Source of the DNA: Chromera velia
Lineage: Eukaryota; Sar; Chromeraceae
Reading direction: 5' to 3'
Length of the DNA: 42,837 nucleotides
NCBI GenBank assembly: GCA_018398765.1
Contig: JAHBMJ010000222.1
Coordinates: 11,478 to 54,314 of the forward strand
The notes beneath the pieces were generated by a model. It ran no database searches. It saw nothing but the letters and a program-made list of their open reading frames with translations, and was not told where the DNA came from. This document shows positions 1 to 10,890 of the stretch, piece by piece. The first letter of the stretch is position 1, and each line of letters opens with the position of its first letter. Both the position numbers and the translations under genes were made by a program.

Positions 1-13
1 GGGGGGGGGGGGG

Positions 14-452
14 ACTCAAGAGGTCAACAGCATACGGTGTGTGCATGCTTGGACGGAAAAGTAACGTTTCTCTTGCCAACCCGCGTTCGTTGGAAGTTCT
101 TTCACTCACTCACTCATTCATGTCCAGTTTTTCTCGAATTCTTTGTGAGAAGGAAGGATGAGGTATCGCACAACTTCTGTGGACATGGATGCATGTGTCT
201 GGTGTTGCGTACTGCCACTGCATGCGTCAGCGTATGTGTACAGGCAAGACGGTGATGTGTGTGAGTGCACGCTTTGAAATCGGAAAAGCGGAAGTTTCGC
301 ACCGACAGGACCGAACAAGAAGGCCATGTATGAAGACACCAGCTTTCTCTTCCGAGCACAAACAGCAGAAACGCAGCACAGGAAATCGCGAGGGAGGAGG
401 GAAACAAAACGAAAAAAGGGAGACGGCAGAAGTTAATGGCAGCTAGACCGAC
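14..452. other. Gene-poor window edge, possible F-box gene 3' region
   Basis: The window opens with a 13-base G run. The F-box reading frame stays open on the minus strand down to position 114. Below about 452 the encoded sequence becomes His/Thr/Cys-rich low complexity derived from a tgtgtg/catgcatg-rich stretch, unlike the protein above it. I therefore see this stretch as intron or 3' untranslated sequence rather than coding. No other gene is supported here. Confidence 0.5.
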
Positions 453-1800
453 CTCAAGTCCCACAATTTCCTGCAGCTGGGTCGACCGGGCCATTTCTGA
501 GGGGCCCAGACGGAGACGCCGCACAGCCACCCCCTTGCCCGCCAGTGCCGCGAAGGACCACCGCACACTCCTCTGCTGGTCCGACGAGCCAGAGGCAGAC
601 GCACGGTCGATCACTTTGAACGGGCGGAGGGGGAGAGGAGTGCGGGGGGCAGAGCGGGCAAGCACGCCAAGATCCGGGGTATCCGTTTGTTGGTCGAATC
701 CGCAGGCTATCAGCAGTTGGATGAAAGAAGGAATGGTGTATACAGAGCTCTGGGGTGTCATGCTCAGCAGGCGAGGGGTCTCTGTGGCTGCTGAGAGGGT
801 GACATCTGTGGCGGCAGGGAAATGGCACCTCGAGTTCCACACAAGGGATTCTGCTGCCTCTTGATCGAGGGAGAGTCTGGTGACTTCCCTGAAGACCAGT
901 GCTTCTGCGTGCGGCAGGATCGACTTTGTCCTCCATCCGTTGGAATATGCGGGGGAGAGAGTGACAGAGAGCTCCTTGAGGTTCTCTGAAAGGTTCTGCA
1001 GAAGGAGAGGGAGAGGCCCCCTCAGGGTATTACTCTTGAAGGCGTCCAGACGGCCAAAAGCCCGACGAAGCCTTTCCTCGATTGAACTCAACTCACCCCA
1101 CGCAGACTGAACAGAGACCCCATCAGGATCGGAACCGGACCCCACCACACCCTCTGAGGCTCTTCGAATCGCTCTGTCGTTGCGTTGTCGGGTTCTGCTT
1201 ATGAACTGCTCTGCCACTGCAGTGACTTGGGCCGCCTCTTCTTGCAGTTGGCTCAGGCTGTGGGCCCGTGCCCCGGAGAAGGGGGAGGAGGCCCAGCCAG
1301 AGGGAAACTCAACTGACAGACGCTGCACAGAGCGCACCCATCCCAGCACTTCTGCTGCTCTCTCTCGCTCTCCCCTGATCAACGACGGCATGACCAGGTT
1401 GAGGTCTAGAGACGGGGAGAAGGCAGGTTGAGGATGCAAACTCCAGAGGCAGCTTTGGGGGAAGAGCTCCAGAGTCTGCGAGAAAGAACGCAAAGGGTAG
1501 AATGTGAACCTGCGAAGTTCCACGATTCAAGTCCTTGATGACTAGAGGCGGGGCTCACACACACACACACACACACACAAACCGACTGACATCAAGATCA
1601 AAAGGTGCGCCTTTGAGAACCTCCCGGAGAGTTTTGCAGACCCTCAGCGAGATACACAGTTCTTCAAGGGGGAGAAAGAGATTGTAAATGCGATGGAGCG
1701 AATCGTCGGGAAGGGACAGGAAGGTCATCTTCCCACACAAAGAATCTTCCTTCTCTTCTGTCTCCGTCTCCTCCATCTGTCTCTGAAGAGAAGCTTTCAT
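453..1800 (-). CDS. F-box domain protein, two exons resolved, 3' end unresolved
   Basis: Exon 1 (1800-1583) starts at an ATG and encodes an acidic leader. An F-box follows at about residues 26-70, with the pattern LSLPDDSLHRIYNLFLPLEE then LRVCKTLRE. F-box proteins normally bind Skp1 and present substrates to an SCF ubiquitin ligase. Exon 1 ends with two bases of an Arg codon (donor GT at 1582-1581). Exon 2 resumes after AG at 1511-1510 with the third base, giving DVSR-FTFYPLR across a 73-nt phase-2 intron. Exon 2 encodes about 350 residues without a recognised substrate domain; leucine-rich segments such as VRRLRLG hint at LRR-like structure. A possible donor lies after the Glu codon at 455-453, because the frame beyond it is low complexity. 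The true C-terminus is not seen. The F-box call is firm; the family of the C-terminal part is unknown. Confidence 0.72.
1560..1579. repeat. (CA)n microsatellite inside the F-box gene intron
   Basis: An uninterrupted CA run. On the coding (minus) strand it reads (TG)n and begins three bases after the inferred splice donor, so it occupies about a quarter of the 73-nt intron. Confidence 0.9.
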
Positions 1801-2038
1801 CTCGCTAAGGTTTGAAACTTCGAGAGTCTACGACTCACAACAGCTCAGCGACACACTCAGATGAAGGCAGGTTAGACCCAGATGATTCAGGTGAACACCC
1901 TGAGCTTGACGAGAAGTTTATATAGTGCTACAGTGTTGGAAGCTTTTGGTTCGATGCCTTTGGAAAGCGAAGCGGGGGGCACTTATACTTATAGTCACTT
2001 CCGCGCGCACAGCGCGCGCACTCACTTGTATTAACGCC
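1801..2038. other. 5' flank of the F-box gene
   Basis: There is no coding signal. At 1957-1990 it carries a diverged copy of the GGAAAGCGAAG(T/C)GGGG-GCACTTA motif that also occurs near 3838 and 40052. A short alternating GCGCGC segment lies at about 2002-2020. Promoter elements for the F-box gene are presumably here, but none is recognised. Confidence 0.4.
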
Positions 2039-2760
2039 AGGCCATACCGACAATGAACACTAGCGTACATATTCCTACCACAGAGAGGTCCGAAAGGTTC
2101 AAATATCGTGAACGTCAAACAGTCAGAAACGGTTACAGTCTGTGTGGATGCACTGTCTCTGCATGCATGAACATACAAGGAAAAAACCCACCAAACACAT
2201 AAACAGAGGCTCCGCCCGGCTTTTCAAAGTTGTGTGGGGGACTGCTTACCTGCAGGGATACACATGCATGCATAGAGTCCAAAATTACTCAGAGAGCAGT
2301 ACCAGTCTGTACATGCACTGCTGTTTTCATTGCTTACCTATCCCGTTCCTCACTGTACTGTAGCAGTCCAAGCCACAGATCTTTGCAGTTATGACTAAAA
2401 AAAATGGTCCCCTGCCTGGCTGTATAGTGTAAGCATGCAGTTGATAGAGGAGACAGACATACTGCTCTAGCTCATCTAAATGTGTTTGTTTGAGTGTCTG
2501 ACTGTTGACTTCTTATGGTATAGACCCCATGTATTCTAAAGTACTCTCGTCACACTTTCATTTGTCATGGTGATTGATTGGTGCAAGAGAGAATACATAC
2601 CCACACGAAGCATCACTACTTTCAAACAGAACACATGCAGACATACATGTATGCAGATAGACCGTTCGATGCATCCAAGTCAAAAATTTGTCAAAAGAGT
2701 TAGATGGCCCCAAAGAGCAGTGTTGCGGTTGTCCCGCAGTGTTTATTCTTGGTATGGCCT
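2039..2760. mobile_element. 722-bp TIR element, copy A (non-coding, MITE-like)
   Basis: The left end reads AGGCCATACCGACAATGAAC. The right end, reverse complemented, reads AGGCCATACCAAGAATAAAC, so the ends form an imperfect inverted repeat of about 22-24 bp. The body is more than 90% identical by eye to the element at 3101-3822, and both are 722 bp long. No significant reading frame is present, so it would be non-autonomous. A target-site duplication is not obvious. Confidence 0.65.
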
Positions 2761-3100
2761 CACGGCCTGAGTGGTCATTTCAAGAAATAGAAAAGGCATG
2801 ATAGAGCCATTAAAGGTAAACAAATACAGCAGTGCCACTATCTCAAAAAGAGTTTCAAACAATTAGAAGGCTTAATGGTATGAGTGAGAGAGAAGCGAAA
2901 GTGTCTTTAGGAGTGCTGTGCTGTAGGTGGAAGGGGGGGGGGGGTTAACCATACTGACAAGTTGCTGACCTCTTTCAATGAAGAAACAGGGAGGCCAAAC
3001 AGCAAACACCTGCATTGAGGTACAGTGCAGCAAATATGTGTAGATACGCTCTGATGGCATGCAGGTCACAGTCCTTCCCGAAATGACCCCTCACGATGCC
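2761..3100. other. Spacer between the two 722-bp TIR elements
   Basis: About 340 bases without coding signal. It contains a G-run at 2935-2944. It is not duplicated elsewhere in the window as far as I can see. Confidence 0.5.
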
Positions 3101-3822
3101 AGGTCATATCAACAATGAACACTAGCGTATATATTCCTACCATAGAGAGGTCCGAAAGGTTCAAATATCGTGAACGTCAAACAGTTAGAAACGGTTACAG
3201 TCTGTGTGGATACACTGTCTCTGCATGCATGAACATACAAGGAAAAAACCCACCAAACATACAAACAGAGGCTCCGCCCGGCTTTTTAAAGTTGTGTGGG
3301 GGACTGCCTGCCTGCAGGGATATACATACATGCATAGAGTCCAAAATCGCTTAGAGAACAGTACCAGTCTATACATGCACAGCTGTTTTCATTGCCTACC
3401 TATCCCATTCCTCACTGCACTGTAGCAGTCCAAGCCACAGATCTTTGCAGTTATGACTAAAAAAAATGGTCCCCTGCCTGGCTGTATAGTGTAAGCATGC
3501 AGTTGATAGAGGAGACAGACATACTGCTCTGGCTCATCTAAATGTGTTTGTTTGAGTGTCTGACTGTTGACTTCTTATGGTATAGACCCCATGTATTCTA
3601 AAGTACTCTCGTCACACTTTTATTTGTCATGGTGATTGATTGGTATAAGAGAGAATACATACCTACACAAAGCATCGCTACTTTCAAACAGAATACATGC
3701 AGACATACATGTATGCAGATAGACCGTTCGATGCATCCAAGTCAAAAATTCGACAAAAAAGTTAGATAGCCCCGAAGAGTAGTGTCGCGGTTGTCCCGCA
3801 GTGTTCATTCTCGGTATGGCCT
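3101..3822. mobile_element. 722-bp TIR element, copy B (non-coding, MITE-like)
   Basis: Same family, orientation and length as 2039-2760. The right end, reverse complemented, reads AGGCCATACCGAGAATGAAC, the better-preserved terminus. The left end has decayed (AGGTCATATCAACAATGAAC). Differences between the copies are scattered, mostly transitions, which fits independent insertions or an old duplication. The left flanks (acgcc and acgatgcc) and the first right-flank bases (cac) resemble each other. Confidence 0.65.
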
Positions 3823-3833
3823 CACAGTATTAA

Positions 3834-4095
3834 TGGCCCCGGAAAGCGAAGTGGGGAGCACTTATAAAACGGCATGCAGGCAGTGTCTTTCACCAAAAAC
3901 GTGGCCCTGAACGGCTGATTTGCGCCGCGTGTGCGTCAGATGGGTTTCAGAGTTACCTCTGGGCTTTTTTCCTGGGGGAGAGAGGGGGGGCGACTAGGCA
4001 TGGTCGACTGGCCGGCATGTGTCAATCGTGTCAGTTCTCACTTTTTTTGCTTTCCAGGGCCGTTCGCAAGCTTGCTTGCGTCAGATTGATATATT
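3834..4095. mobile_element. Small inverted-repeat element (GGCCCCGGAAAGC family)
   Basis: The left side reads GGCCCCGGAAAGCGAAGTGG followed by GGAGCACTTA. The right side contains GCTTTCCAGGGCC, the inverse of the left motif, followed by GTTCGCAAGCTTGCTTGC. Both sides recur at 40047 and 41503 around a longer internal segment. A left-side motif without a partner lies at 1957. The internal sequence (about 210 bp) is not coding. The exact ends and any target-site duplication are unclear; the right-hand conserved block extends about 30 bp beyond the inverted core. Confidence 0.45.
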
Positions 4096-5281
4096 GATTG
4101 TATGCATGCAGTCGATTGCATATATGCTAGGGCCTAGGGCCTCGGTTCTTGTCTAGTTCTATACCATGCCGCGGCATGCAGTGATCTAGGGTCTGGCACT
4201 TATACTGGGTTACAGCTTTCAACACCTCCCGTACATAAGGGTATACCCCCCTGTAATGTTACCCTTACTTCAAAAGTGGTCCCAATCAATCAATCTCATC
4301 AGGGTACATCTAAAAATATTGAAAACATCTTTTGTTGATTGAAGTTACATGAGAAACTGACGAAAAACGATGTGTCCCTTTCACTTTGTAGCTAAACCCC
4401 TTGTAACCTTGTAACCTGTAACCTAAAATGACCCTCTTCAAAAGTGATGTAACCTTCGTCTACATGTATTTTAAAGTGTTTTTGAAGTAATTTGAAAAGT
4501 TTTTGAAAGTTGACTTTTTGGTCGGTTACGGACTTTAAGACCCCCTGTAACCTTGTAACCTGTAACCTTGCAAGGGGACATATATAATAAGGGGTGGAAC
4601 CTCATGTAACCATATAAACTATACAGTAAAAGTGATTGATTTTGAAGTAACTCAATATGCCGGACCTTCAGCTTGTCTGAAAAGCTCGTCCAAATATTTT
4701 TTGGTTCATTTTTTATATCATTTTTACACTTGTAACCCTATATGAGCCCAAGAGTGCCCCCCTCTAGGCAGTGATCTCATGTTATAGACTTGTTCGTGTT
4801 TTATACTGACATCCGTCATACATTTTGATGCACGATTGTGACACACCCTCAGTTGCGTATATTAGTAATATTATATAGTGTCTCGATCGCTGCAATATAT
4901 GTAGTGCTCAGCGTTTTTTAAAATTAATATATATATATATATATATATATAAATATATACGTGGGTGTGCATGCATGTTATGTACTTTTTCGCTGGTACA
5001 TGCATGGGGCCTTTAGATTTGCTCGAAGATCCGCCCTCCGAGGAGTATTTCGCCTGACCTTCTGCATGCATTGAACTTCCACCGATACATACATGCAGTC
5101 TGTTGATAAGAGATACATACAGTCTGTTTCAGGTATACACATGCATTTCAGTTGTTTCAAATTCAAAACAAACAAATTTTATATACATAGCACAGCTCCA
5201 AGATCACTTCCTTGTCAAACATCCTCCTGCATTCTGATCATTGATTGCTTCTCCGCTCATCGATTCATTTATTGATGGCTT
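4096..5281. other. Gene-less stretch with repeated TGTAACC words
   Basis: No coding signal. At 4395-4430 and 4539-4576 there are clusters of repeated TGTAACC and CTTGTAACC words within AT-rich sequence. At 4930-4951 there is an (AT)n run. The clusters are too irregular and internal to be called telomere. Nothing else is recognised. Confidence 0.5.
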
Positions 5282-5626
5282 GTTGATCACGAATCATTTC
5301 GCATCTATCAGAACATACGAATACTATCCTACAAAACGGTGGGCTATCCATCGAGGTTCTTGCAGAATCACAGACGAAAGGAGTACTGCAATGACTGTGA
5401 AGAAAAGGCTCGGCGTCCTTGTTAAGTGGACGGCTGCACTAACAAGCTCAGGCCTGCCCAGCAAAAATTTTGTTCAAATCAATGTCGCCACAAAGTACGC
5501 GACCTATCTGCTCGCCCTCTGCTGTCAAGGGCGTGTGAAAATTGTCAGGAGCCTTTCACCACCCACATCCAGCGAAAGATCTTTTGTACAGACCTCTGCA
5601 GAGTTCAGCACTCGAGAACATAAGAC
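5282..5626 (+). pseudogene. Decayed Cys-rich zinc-finger (treble-clef-like) gene
   Basis: One frame runs from 5282 to the TAA at 5624-5626, interrupted once by TAA at 5423-5425. It encodes three similar Cys units: KEYCNDCEEKARRPC, then KFCSNQCRHKVRD, then RACENCQEPF followed by KIFCTDLCRVQH. The CxxC...F-x-CxxxC-R spacing resembles small treble-clef fingers of the type CxxCGxxF...CSxxCR. Because homologous Cys spacing continues on both sides of the TAA, I read this as a once-intact gene with a premature stop. A start codon is not evident; downstream is the pyrimidine minisatellite. The function is unknown. Confidence 0.5.
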
Positions 5627-5689
5627 CGGCTAAAACGGGAACAGATGACGGCTGCAGAAGAAGCGCATCGAACTCAAATATGCACACGT

Positions 5690-6700
5690 TCTCTAGGCAC
5701 GTTCTCTCTGCTTCCATCTTTCATGTTTCCTACTCGAATTATGGCCTCGATCTCTACTTCCATCTTTCTGTCTGTTTACATGACGGCTTCTCCACTTTCA
5801 TCTTCCCTGAGTGGTTGCATGAAGTCTTCTCATCTTCCTTCTTTCCTGTTTGCTTGCCTGATAGCTCTCTACTTTTTTCTGTCTTGCTTGCCTGCATGCG
5901 TGACGGCTCTCTATGCTTTCACCTTTCCTCGCTACCTGCCTTTATGATGGCCTCTCTACTTTCATCTTTCCTGTCCAATTATATGAAAGCTTATCCGCTT
6001 CCATCATAAAAAAAGTTCTATGTTACCTGTCGGTTTGTATGACGCCTTCTCAGGTTCCTCCCTGTCTGTTTGCATGTCGACTCTCCTTTTGTCTATCTTG
6101 ACTGCTTGAAGATGGCTCTCCACTTCCATCTTTCATGTGTGCATATATGATGGCCTCTCCCTTTTCATCAATCTTTCCTGTCCACTTACATGACAGCCTC
6201 TGGATTCTACGTTTCCTGTCGGTCTGCATGACGGCCTCTCTATTTTCACCCTCCTTATCTGCTTCCTTGACGACTCCCCACTTTCGTCCGTCTTGCCTGT
6301 TTGTATGAGGGCTTGCCGCTTTCATCTTTCCAGTCTTTCCAGCCTGCGTCTATAACGGCCTCTCCCATTTTTATCTTCCCTTTCAACGTACTTGCATAGA
6401 AGCCTTTCTGCTTCCATGTTTCCTGTCGGTTTGCAGGACGTCTTCTCAGCTTCCATCCTCCCTGTCTGCATGCACGATGACTTTTTACTTTCGCCCGCTT
6501 CCGTCCGTTTTGCCTGCTTGCATGACGGCCTCCCCAGTTTCATCAATCTTTCATGTCTGCCAGTCTATCTGCTTGCAGAAGGTCTGCTTCACTTTCATCT
6601 TCCGTGTCCCCTCGCATAATGACCTTTCGGTCTTCATCTTTCTTGTCTGTCTACGTGTATGACGTCTGCCCCACTTTCAGCTTTCTGGTTTTCTTTTCTG
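5690..6700. repeat. Degenerate pyrimidine-rich minisatellite
   Basis: About 1 kb of imperfect units of roughly 50-62 bp. The consensus is like CTTTCATCTTTCCTGTC followed by GGTTTGCATGACGGCCTCTC. At least 15 units can be followed by the TGCATGACGGC core. The short open frames here on both strands are by-products of the periodicity. Confidence 0.75.
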
Positions 6701-7577
6701 TTTTCATATGGTTGGATGCTGGCTTTTCTTAAATGATAAAGCACGTTTTTGCCTATCTAAAATGTGGATAGCACAATCATTGGAAGTATTGAGCACACAT
6801 TGCAACAACAATCAATAACAAAAACCTTTTCGGATTGTTAGTATTTTTAATATATTCATCGTAATAACTTATATTTAAAGTTCACTTTTATATGAAATAC
6901 TGTTATTTATAAAATCGCTCCCGATTACTCCTGAGTAAAAAAACTAAATAAATTTGCGATTGTTTACGGTTAACCTTTTGAATACTTTTGAAAGTTGCAT
7001 AAAGAAATATTGAAAGATAAAAAATGTTTAGCTACTGTAATTTATATGTTAGAATTTATGTCATTAGCAAAAGAACACTAGTCTGAGCTCACCTTGTGGT
7101 TTCTTTCTTAGTTTCTCCTCTCTTTATATGCAATAGACTACAGTAGGCCGAAACTTTCATCACTGCAATCTCAGAACAAGACTTTACCAACAGTAGCTAT
7201 AAATCTGCTAGCTCTAGTATTTGTTTTTGCTGCAATTTGATGTACTCCTTTTCTTTCTTTTCTATAGCTCCCTCCACCAACCTTCCAATAGGGCCTCCAT
7301 TACCCCTTGGGTGCTAGTCAGATTTTGTAGGCTCTTTTATACCACTTACCAGCCTTTTCCCATGAAAAAAACAAACGACCGGCAGTTTTCCACTCAAAAA
7401 CCGCTTCATACCGGATTTTCCCCAAAAAATAGTATTTATAAGTATTTATATTATTATACATATATGTAGTGAAAAAGAAGTTTATAAAAATAATGACATG
7501 GTTCTAGTACAGTAGTAGTGACTAAATATTACACTGTAAAAAGATATATTAAAATTATTTTAAAGTATATTTTATAA
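6701..7577. other. AT-rich gene-less stretch
   Basis: Strongly AT-rich sequence with no credible reading frame or repeat structure on either strand. It adjoins the LTR-like repeat that begins at 7578. Confidence 0.5.
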
Positions 7578-8295
7578 GACAATGAGGATGGTCGAGATGG
7601 ACCGACGGAGAAGTATAGGAATCAAAAGCAAAGAGCTAGTCCTTAGCAGACAGACTAGAAACACAAAGCCAAAGGATGATGCTGTGACCTGATGACCTGA
7701 TGTCCGAAGTCTATACACATACACAGAAGTCTGTCAATCGAAAGGACTAACCTGAGTAGTACCATAAAGAGGCTTAATCGATCGAGGCAGGATGGAATCA
7801 ATATGCAGAGTGAAAGTCGATCGATCGATCTCGACAGTCGATCGACTAATTGGCTCGCCATGCATCGATGGGCCCTTTGAGAAATACACATCTACCACTT
7901 CTTAATTGAATCGCTCCTTTCCTATTTGTTGACATACAAGTGTCATCCAGGCACTCATTATAATGTATGAAGTCAATCACCAACAACATATGCACAACAG
8001 TTGCACAACAGATCAAACGGTACGCATAGATGGATCGATCGGTCCTCACAGCGACGCATGCACGCACGTGGACTGATGGCGTCGCATGCACGCCACGTCT
8101 CTAAATTGAACCTTCACGAGAATAATGCATGGACTCACATGCACCGACCAGAGACCAGAACAAATTAGATGAGAATATGTACCGCGCATACAAGGTGACA
8201 ATGATTGGCGGCGCACAACTGCATAAGGGTCAGCCCTATGCTTTTGTCTCCACACAATCTCACTGCTGCTCATATAACCAGGATGTTCATTCTAA
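7578..8295 (-). repeat. LTR-like direct repeat, 3' copy (intact)
   Basis: It starts at AAGACAATGAGGATGG and ends near GGATGTTCATTCTAA on the plus strand. It matches the split copy at 9777-10032/13881-14355 along its whole length with scattered substitutions and a short indel near 13925. It contains a GATCGATC-rich core at 7818-7855. It serves as the empty-site reference that exposes the TIR insertion in the other copy. Confidence 0.65.
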
Positions 8296-8767
8296 GAGAT
8301 CACCCCCTTTGCGCTGACGCTCTAGGGATTGGATCAGCAGAAGCGCAAACGACAAGAACGAAAGCATGCAGAAAAAACGAATGAAAGCTCATTTACAAAG
8401 AGAGGAGACAAATGGAATATAAGTCAGAAGAAACGTTATAAAAGAGATAAAACAATCAATCTTCAAACGGATAGCCTGAAACCAAGTAAGAGCAAGCAGA
8501 CCAGAAATCAGATAGAATCAGATTAGGCATATCCAATGACCGTGTGATCAATCTTGACCGATGACCGATGACCAAAGATACAGAGATAGAAAGAGACCGA
8601 ACGACCATGCATGCACTCAATTGCAAACTGAATTACAAACTGAGTCTCATGTAACCAAAGAACCGATGACCGAAAAGCGAGTTTCTCCTTTCACAGATGG
8701 GAGGAGAGTAAAAACAGAAACAGATCAGAGAACAGACCGATCTTCAAATCGGAGCCGCACCCCCGAT
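8296..8767 (-). other. Internal LTR-element sequence without recognisable coding
   Basis: Purine-rich on the plus strand, with short GACCGATGACC repeats near 8560. No RT, RNase H or integrase motif was found in any frame, so pol appears to have been deleted. The minus-strand purine tract next to the LTR at about 8295-8310 is a candidate polypurine primer. Confidence 0.4.
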
Positions 8768-9745
8768 CTAGCAGATCCACTCCTTTGAGGTGCCGTAGTC
8801 ATCCGTGAAGGTAACCTTCTTTTCGTTCTTCACCTCGGCAGGGGGAGTAGAAGAAGAACCTGCGCGATGATCTTCGAGTGCGTCTGCACTTTTAGTGCTT
8901 CTGCACATGCATGCAAAATGGCCTCCCTTTCCATACGAGTTGCATTGCTTGCCTTGTGCAGGGCAGCGGTGCGAAGCCTAAGCTTCGAGACGGAATTCAC
9001 AGTTGCGACACGTCTTCTCTCCTTGTTCAACTCTGTCAGTCGGGAACTTGTTCGGCTTGGTGGTGGATTTCATGGAGAGGCCGGCCATGGAAGAGAAGTC
9101 CTAGGAGAAATCAGAAGTATTGCCAATGACGGCAGGGTTCTTGGTCTTGCCCGAGAGAGCCTCCACTCGGAAGAGACTCTTCATCGCATCCTGCAGGGCT
9201 GCCCAGGTATCGCGGTCACCCATCAGGATGGCGACCTTCTCCTTCTTCTGGTCAGTGAGGGCGTTCATCAGGTAGACGGACTTGTCGAAGTCCAACATGG
9301 TCTGGCCAGCGAGGAGGGTGGCCTCGTACGCTGCCACAGCAGCAAAGAAGCGGTCAAAGAAGATCTTTGAGTCCTCGTCGTGCCGCTGTGACAGTCGGAT
9401 ATTATGGATGACCCACAAGGCGTCGACCCTCTACTTCTTGATATCATCAAGGTACAAGGCCTCCAAGTCCGTGAGAATCTCATTGAGGGCCTTCTGGTTT
9501 GCCGTCCAGTCGGGGACGACCCGCTCAACTCGCTGCATGAACACAAGATCAATGTTCTCCTCCCCCTTTGCTACACTTGCAGTTACGTCGAACGCTGACT
9601 GCATGTACATTTTCTTCAGGTCATCTCCTATAGTAGTTGCTTGAAGAAGAAGGACTGCTCTGCGGAAGCTTCCTTTCTACTTCTTAAAGTGTGCAACACC
9701 AAAGGCTTTGAAAAGGGGAACTGAAATGGAAGAGACAGTTGCCAT
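8768..9745 (-). pseudogene. Gag / zinc-knuckle relic of the LTR retrotransposon
   Basis: A single minus-strand frame of 326 codons starts at ATG 9745. It encodes a capsid-like helical region (for example LMNALTDQKKEKVAILMGD and DTWAALQDAMKSLF). A nucleocapsid segment follows with TCRNCEFRLEA and CPAQGKQC, then NSYGKGGHFACMC. The knuckle is damaged: the usual second Cys of CxxC is Tyr. Five in-frame stops interrupt the frame, at 9679, 9433, 9103, 8980 and 8770 (first base on the minus strand). All five are TAG, and there is no TAA, TGA or frameshift up to there. The frame ends at TGA soon after 8768. Gag proteins form the virus-like particle and bind element RNA; this copy cannot do so as an ordinary frame. 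Confidence 0.7.
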
Positions 9746-9776
9746 CTTTCCAACCAGTCTGACACGTACTGATAGA

Positions 9777-10032
9777 AGACAATGAGGATGGTCGAGATGG
9801 ACCGACAGAGAAGTATAGGAATCAAAAACAAAGAGCTAGTCCTTAGTAGACAGACTAGAAACAGAAAGCCAAAAGACGATGCTGTGATCTGATGACCTGA
9901 TGTCCAAAGTCCATACACATACACAGAAGTCTGTCAATCGAAAGGACTAACCTGAGTAGTACTATAAAGAGGCTCAATCGATCGAGGCAGGATGGAATCA
10001 ATACGCAAAGTGAAAGTCGATCGATCGATCTC
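9777..10032 (-). repeat. Upstream LTR copy, part 1 (before the TIR insertion)
   Basis: It corresponds to 7578-7834 of the intact LTR-like repeat. Similarity stops abruptly after GATCGATCGATCTC at 10032 and resumes at GACAGTCGATCGAC at 13881. Confidence 0.7.
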
Positions 10033-10081
10033 AAGCTTGTGCCTTTAAAAGTGGACTTTTGCCCTCAAGTCGGACTTTTAT

Positions 10082-10890
10082 CTTAACTCATTCAAAAAAG
10101 CCTAAATTTTAGCCTAAATTTGAAATCTTCCACCTAATACCATATAATTGAGAATGAAAGAGATGATCATATATTATTTATTCATCAACTAATTATTTAT
10201 AAAAAAATATAATATAACTATATCAGTCATATACAATGTGGCACATTTTGTAGAAACTAATATACTGTCATACAATCTTAAATTCCTTTGAAATCTAATT
10301 TATCTGGACTGAGTGGTTTATGGTGGTTTAAAAGTTAATTCTAAACATTTTTTTTACAAAATATTTAATAGTCTATTAATTAGTAATAAAAACTAAAAAA
10401 CTGCTTTATCAGATGATCCGACTCAGATCCGCGCTTTAAGTGCTGAACAAATTAAATTTTTGAATTTAATAATTGCATGTCATTGAATTTTTTAAAAAGA
10501 AGCCGGCCTAGGATCTAACTTCAAAACAGCTTGCGCACACCCAGCTCTATAGTGCGCGCGCATCGAAGCCAGCAGCTGATACAAGTGTTTCAAAGTTAAA
10601 TGTTTCGGCATAGTTTAGCTTTCATTTATATACATGTGCATGGAAACACGTGAACTTCAAGCAAAAATGATACCCCAGGCTGGAGGTTGCATCTAAAGCG
10701 AATCCCATTGGCGCAGGTCGTTACTTATCGATCTACAACTTTCAAATCAGGAAGGAATGCAGCTGCATACATACCATCACACAAGATTCATGCGGTTTAA
10801 ACCAATGGCATAGCGATTAGAAAGGAAAGAGTAATTCACATGGCAACAGAGAGAAAAGAAAGGTACATGATTTCAGTGGAGGATTTCCTC
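10082..10890. other. AT-rich left arm of the TIR element
   Basis: No reading frame of interest. There is a small alternating CGCGCG segment near 10552-10562. Otherwise AT-rich and unassigned. Confidence 0.45.

Noticed and set aside
114-452. Continuation of the F-box frame to a 469-codon ORF
   Set aside because: Below about 452 the translation turns into low-complexity His/Thr/Cys text from a microsatellite-like stretch, and a plausible donor lies at the change point.
454-936. 160-codon minus frame and 142-codon plus frame overlapping F-box exon 2
   Set aside because: They overlap the better-supported F-box frame and have Arg/Pro/Cys-rich composition typical of shadow frames in GC-rich coding DNA.
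3834-4095. tRNA-derived SINE
   Set aside because: No A-box/B-box pair or cloverleaf could be recognised.
4395-4576. TGTAACC clusters as telomeric repeats
   Set aside because: Irregular, short and internal, with no array structure.
8768-9745. UAG reassigned as a sense codon in this nucleus
   Set aside because: TYW1 and the secreted-protein gene both appear to end at TAG, and the relics also contain TGA, TAA and frameshifts. Directed mutation of dead elements explains the data with fewer assumptions. Kept only as an alternative in the TAG finding.
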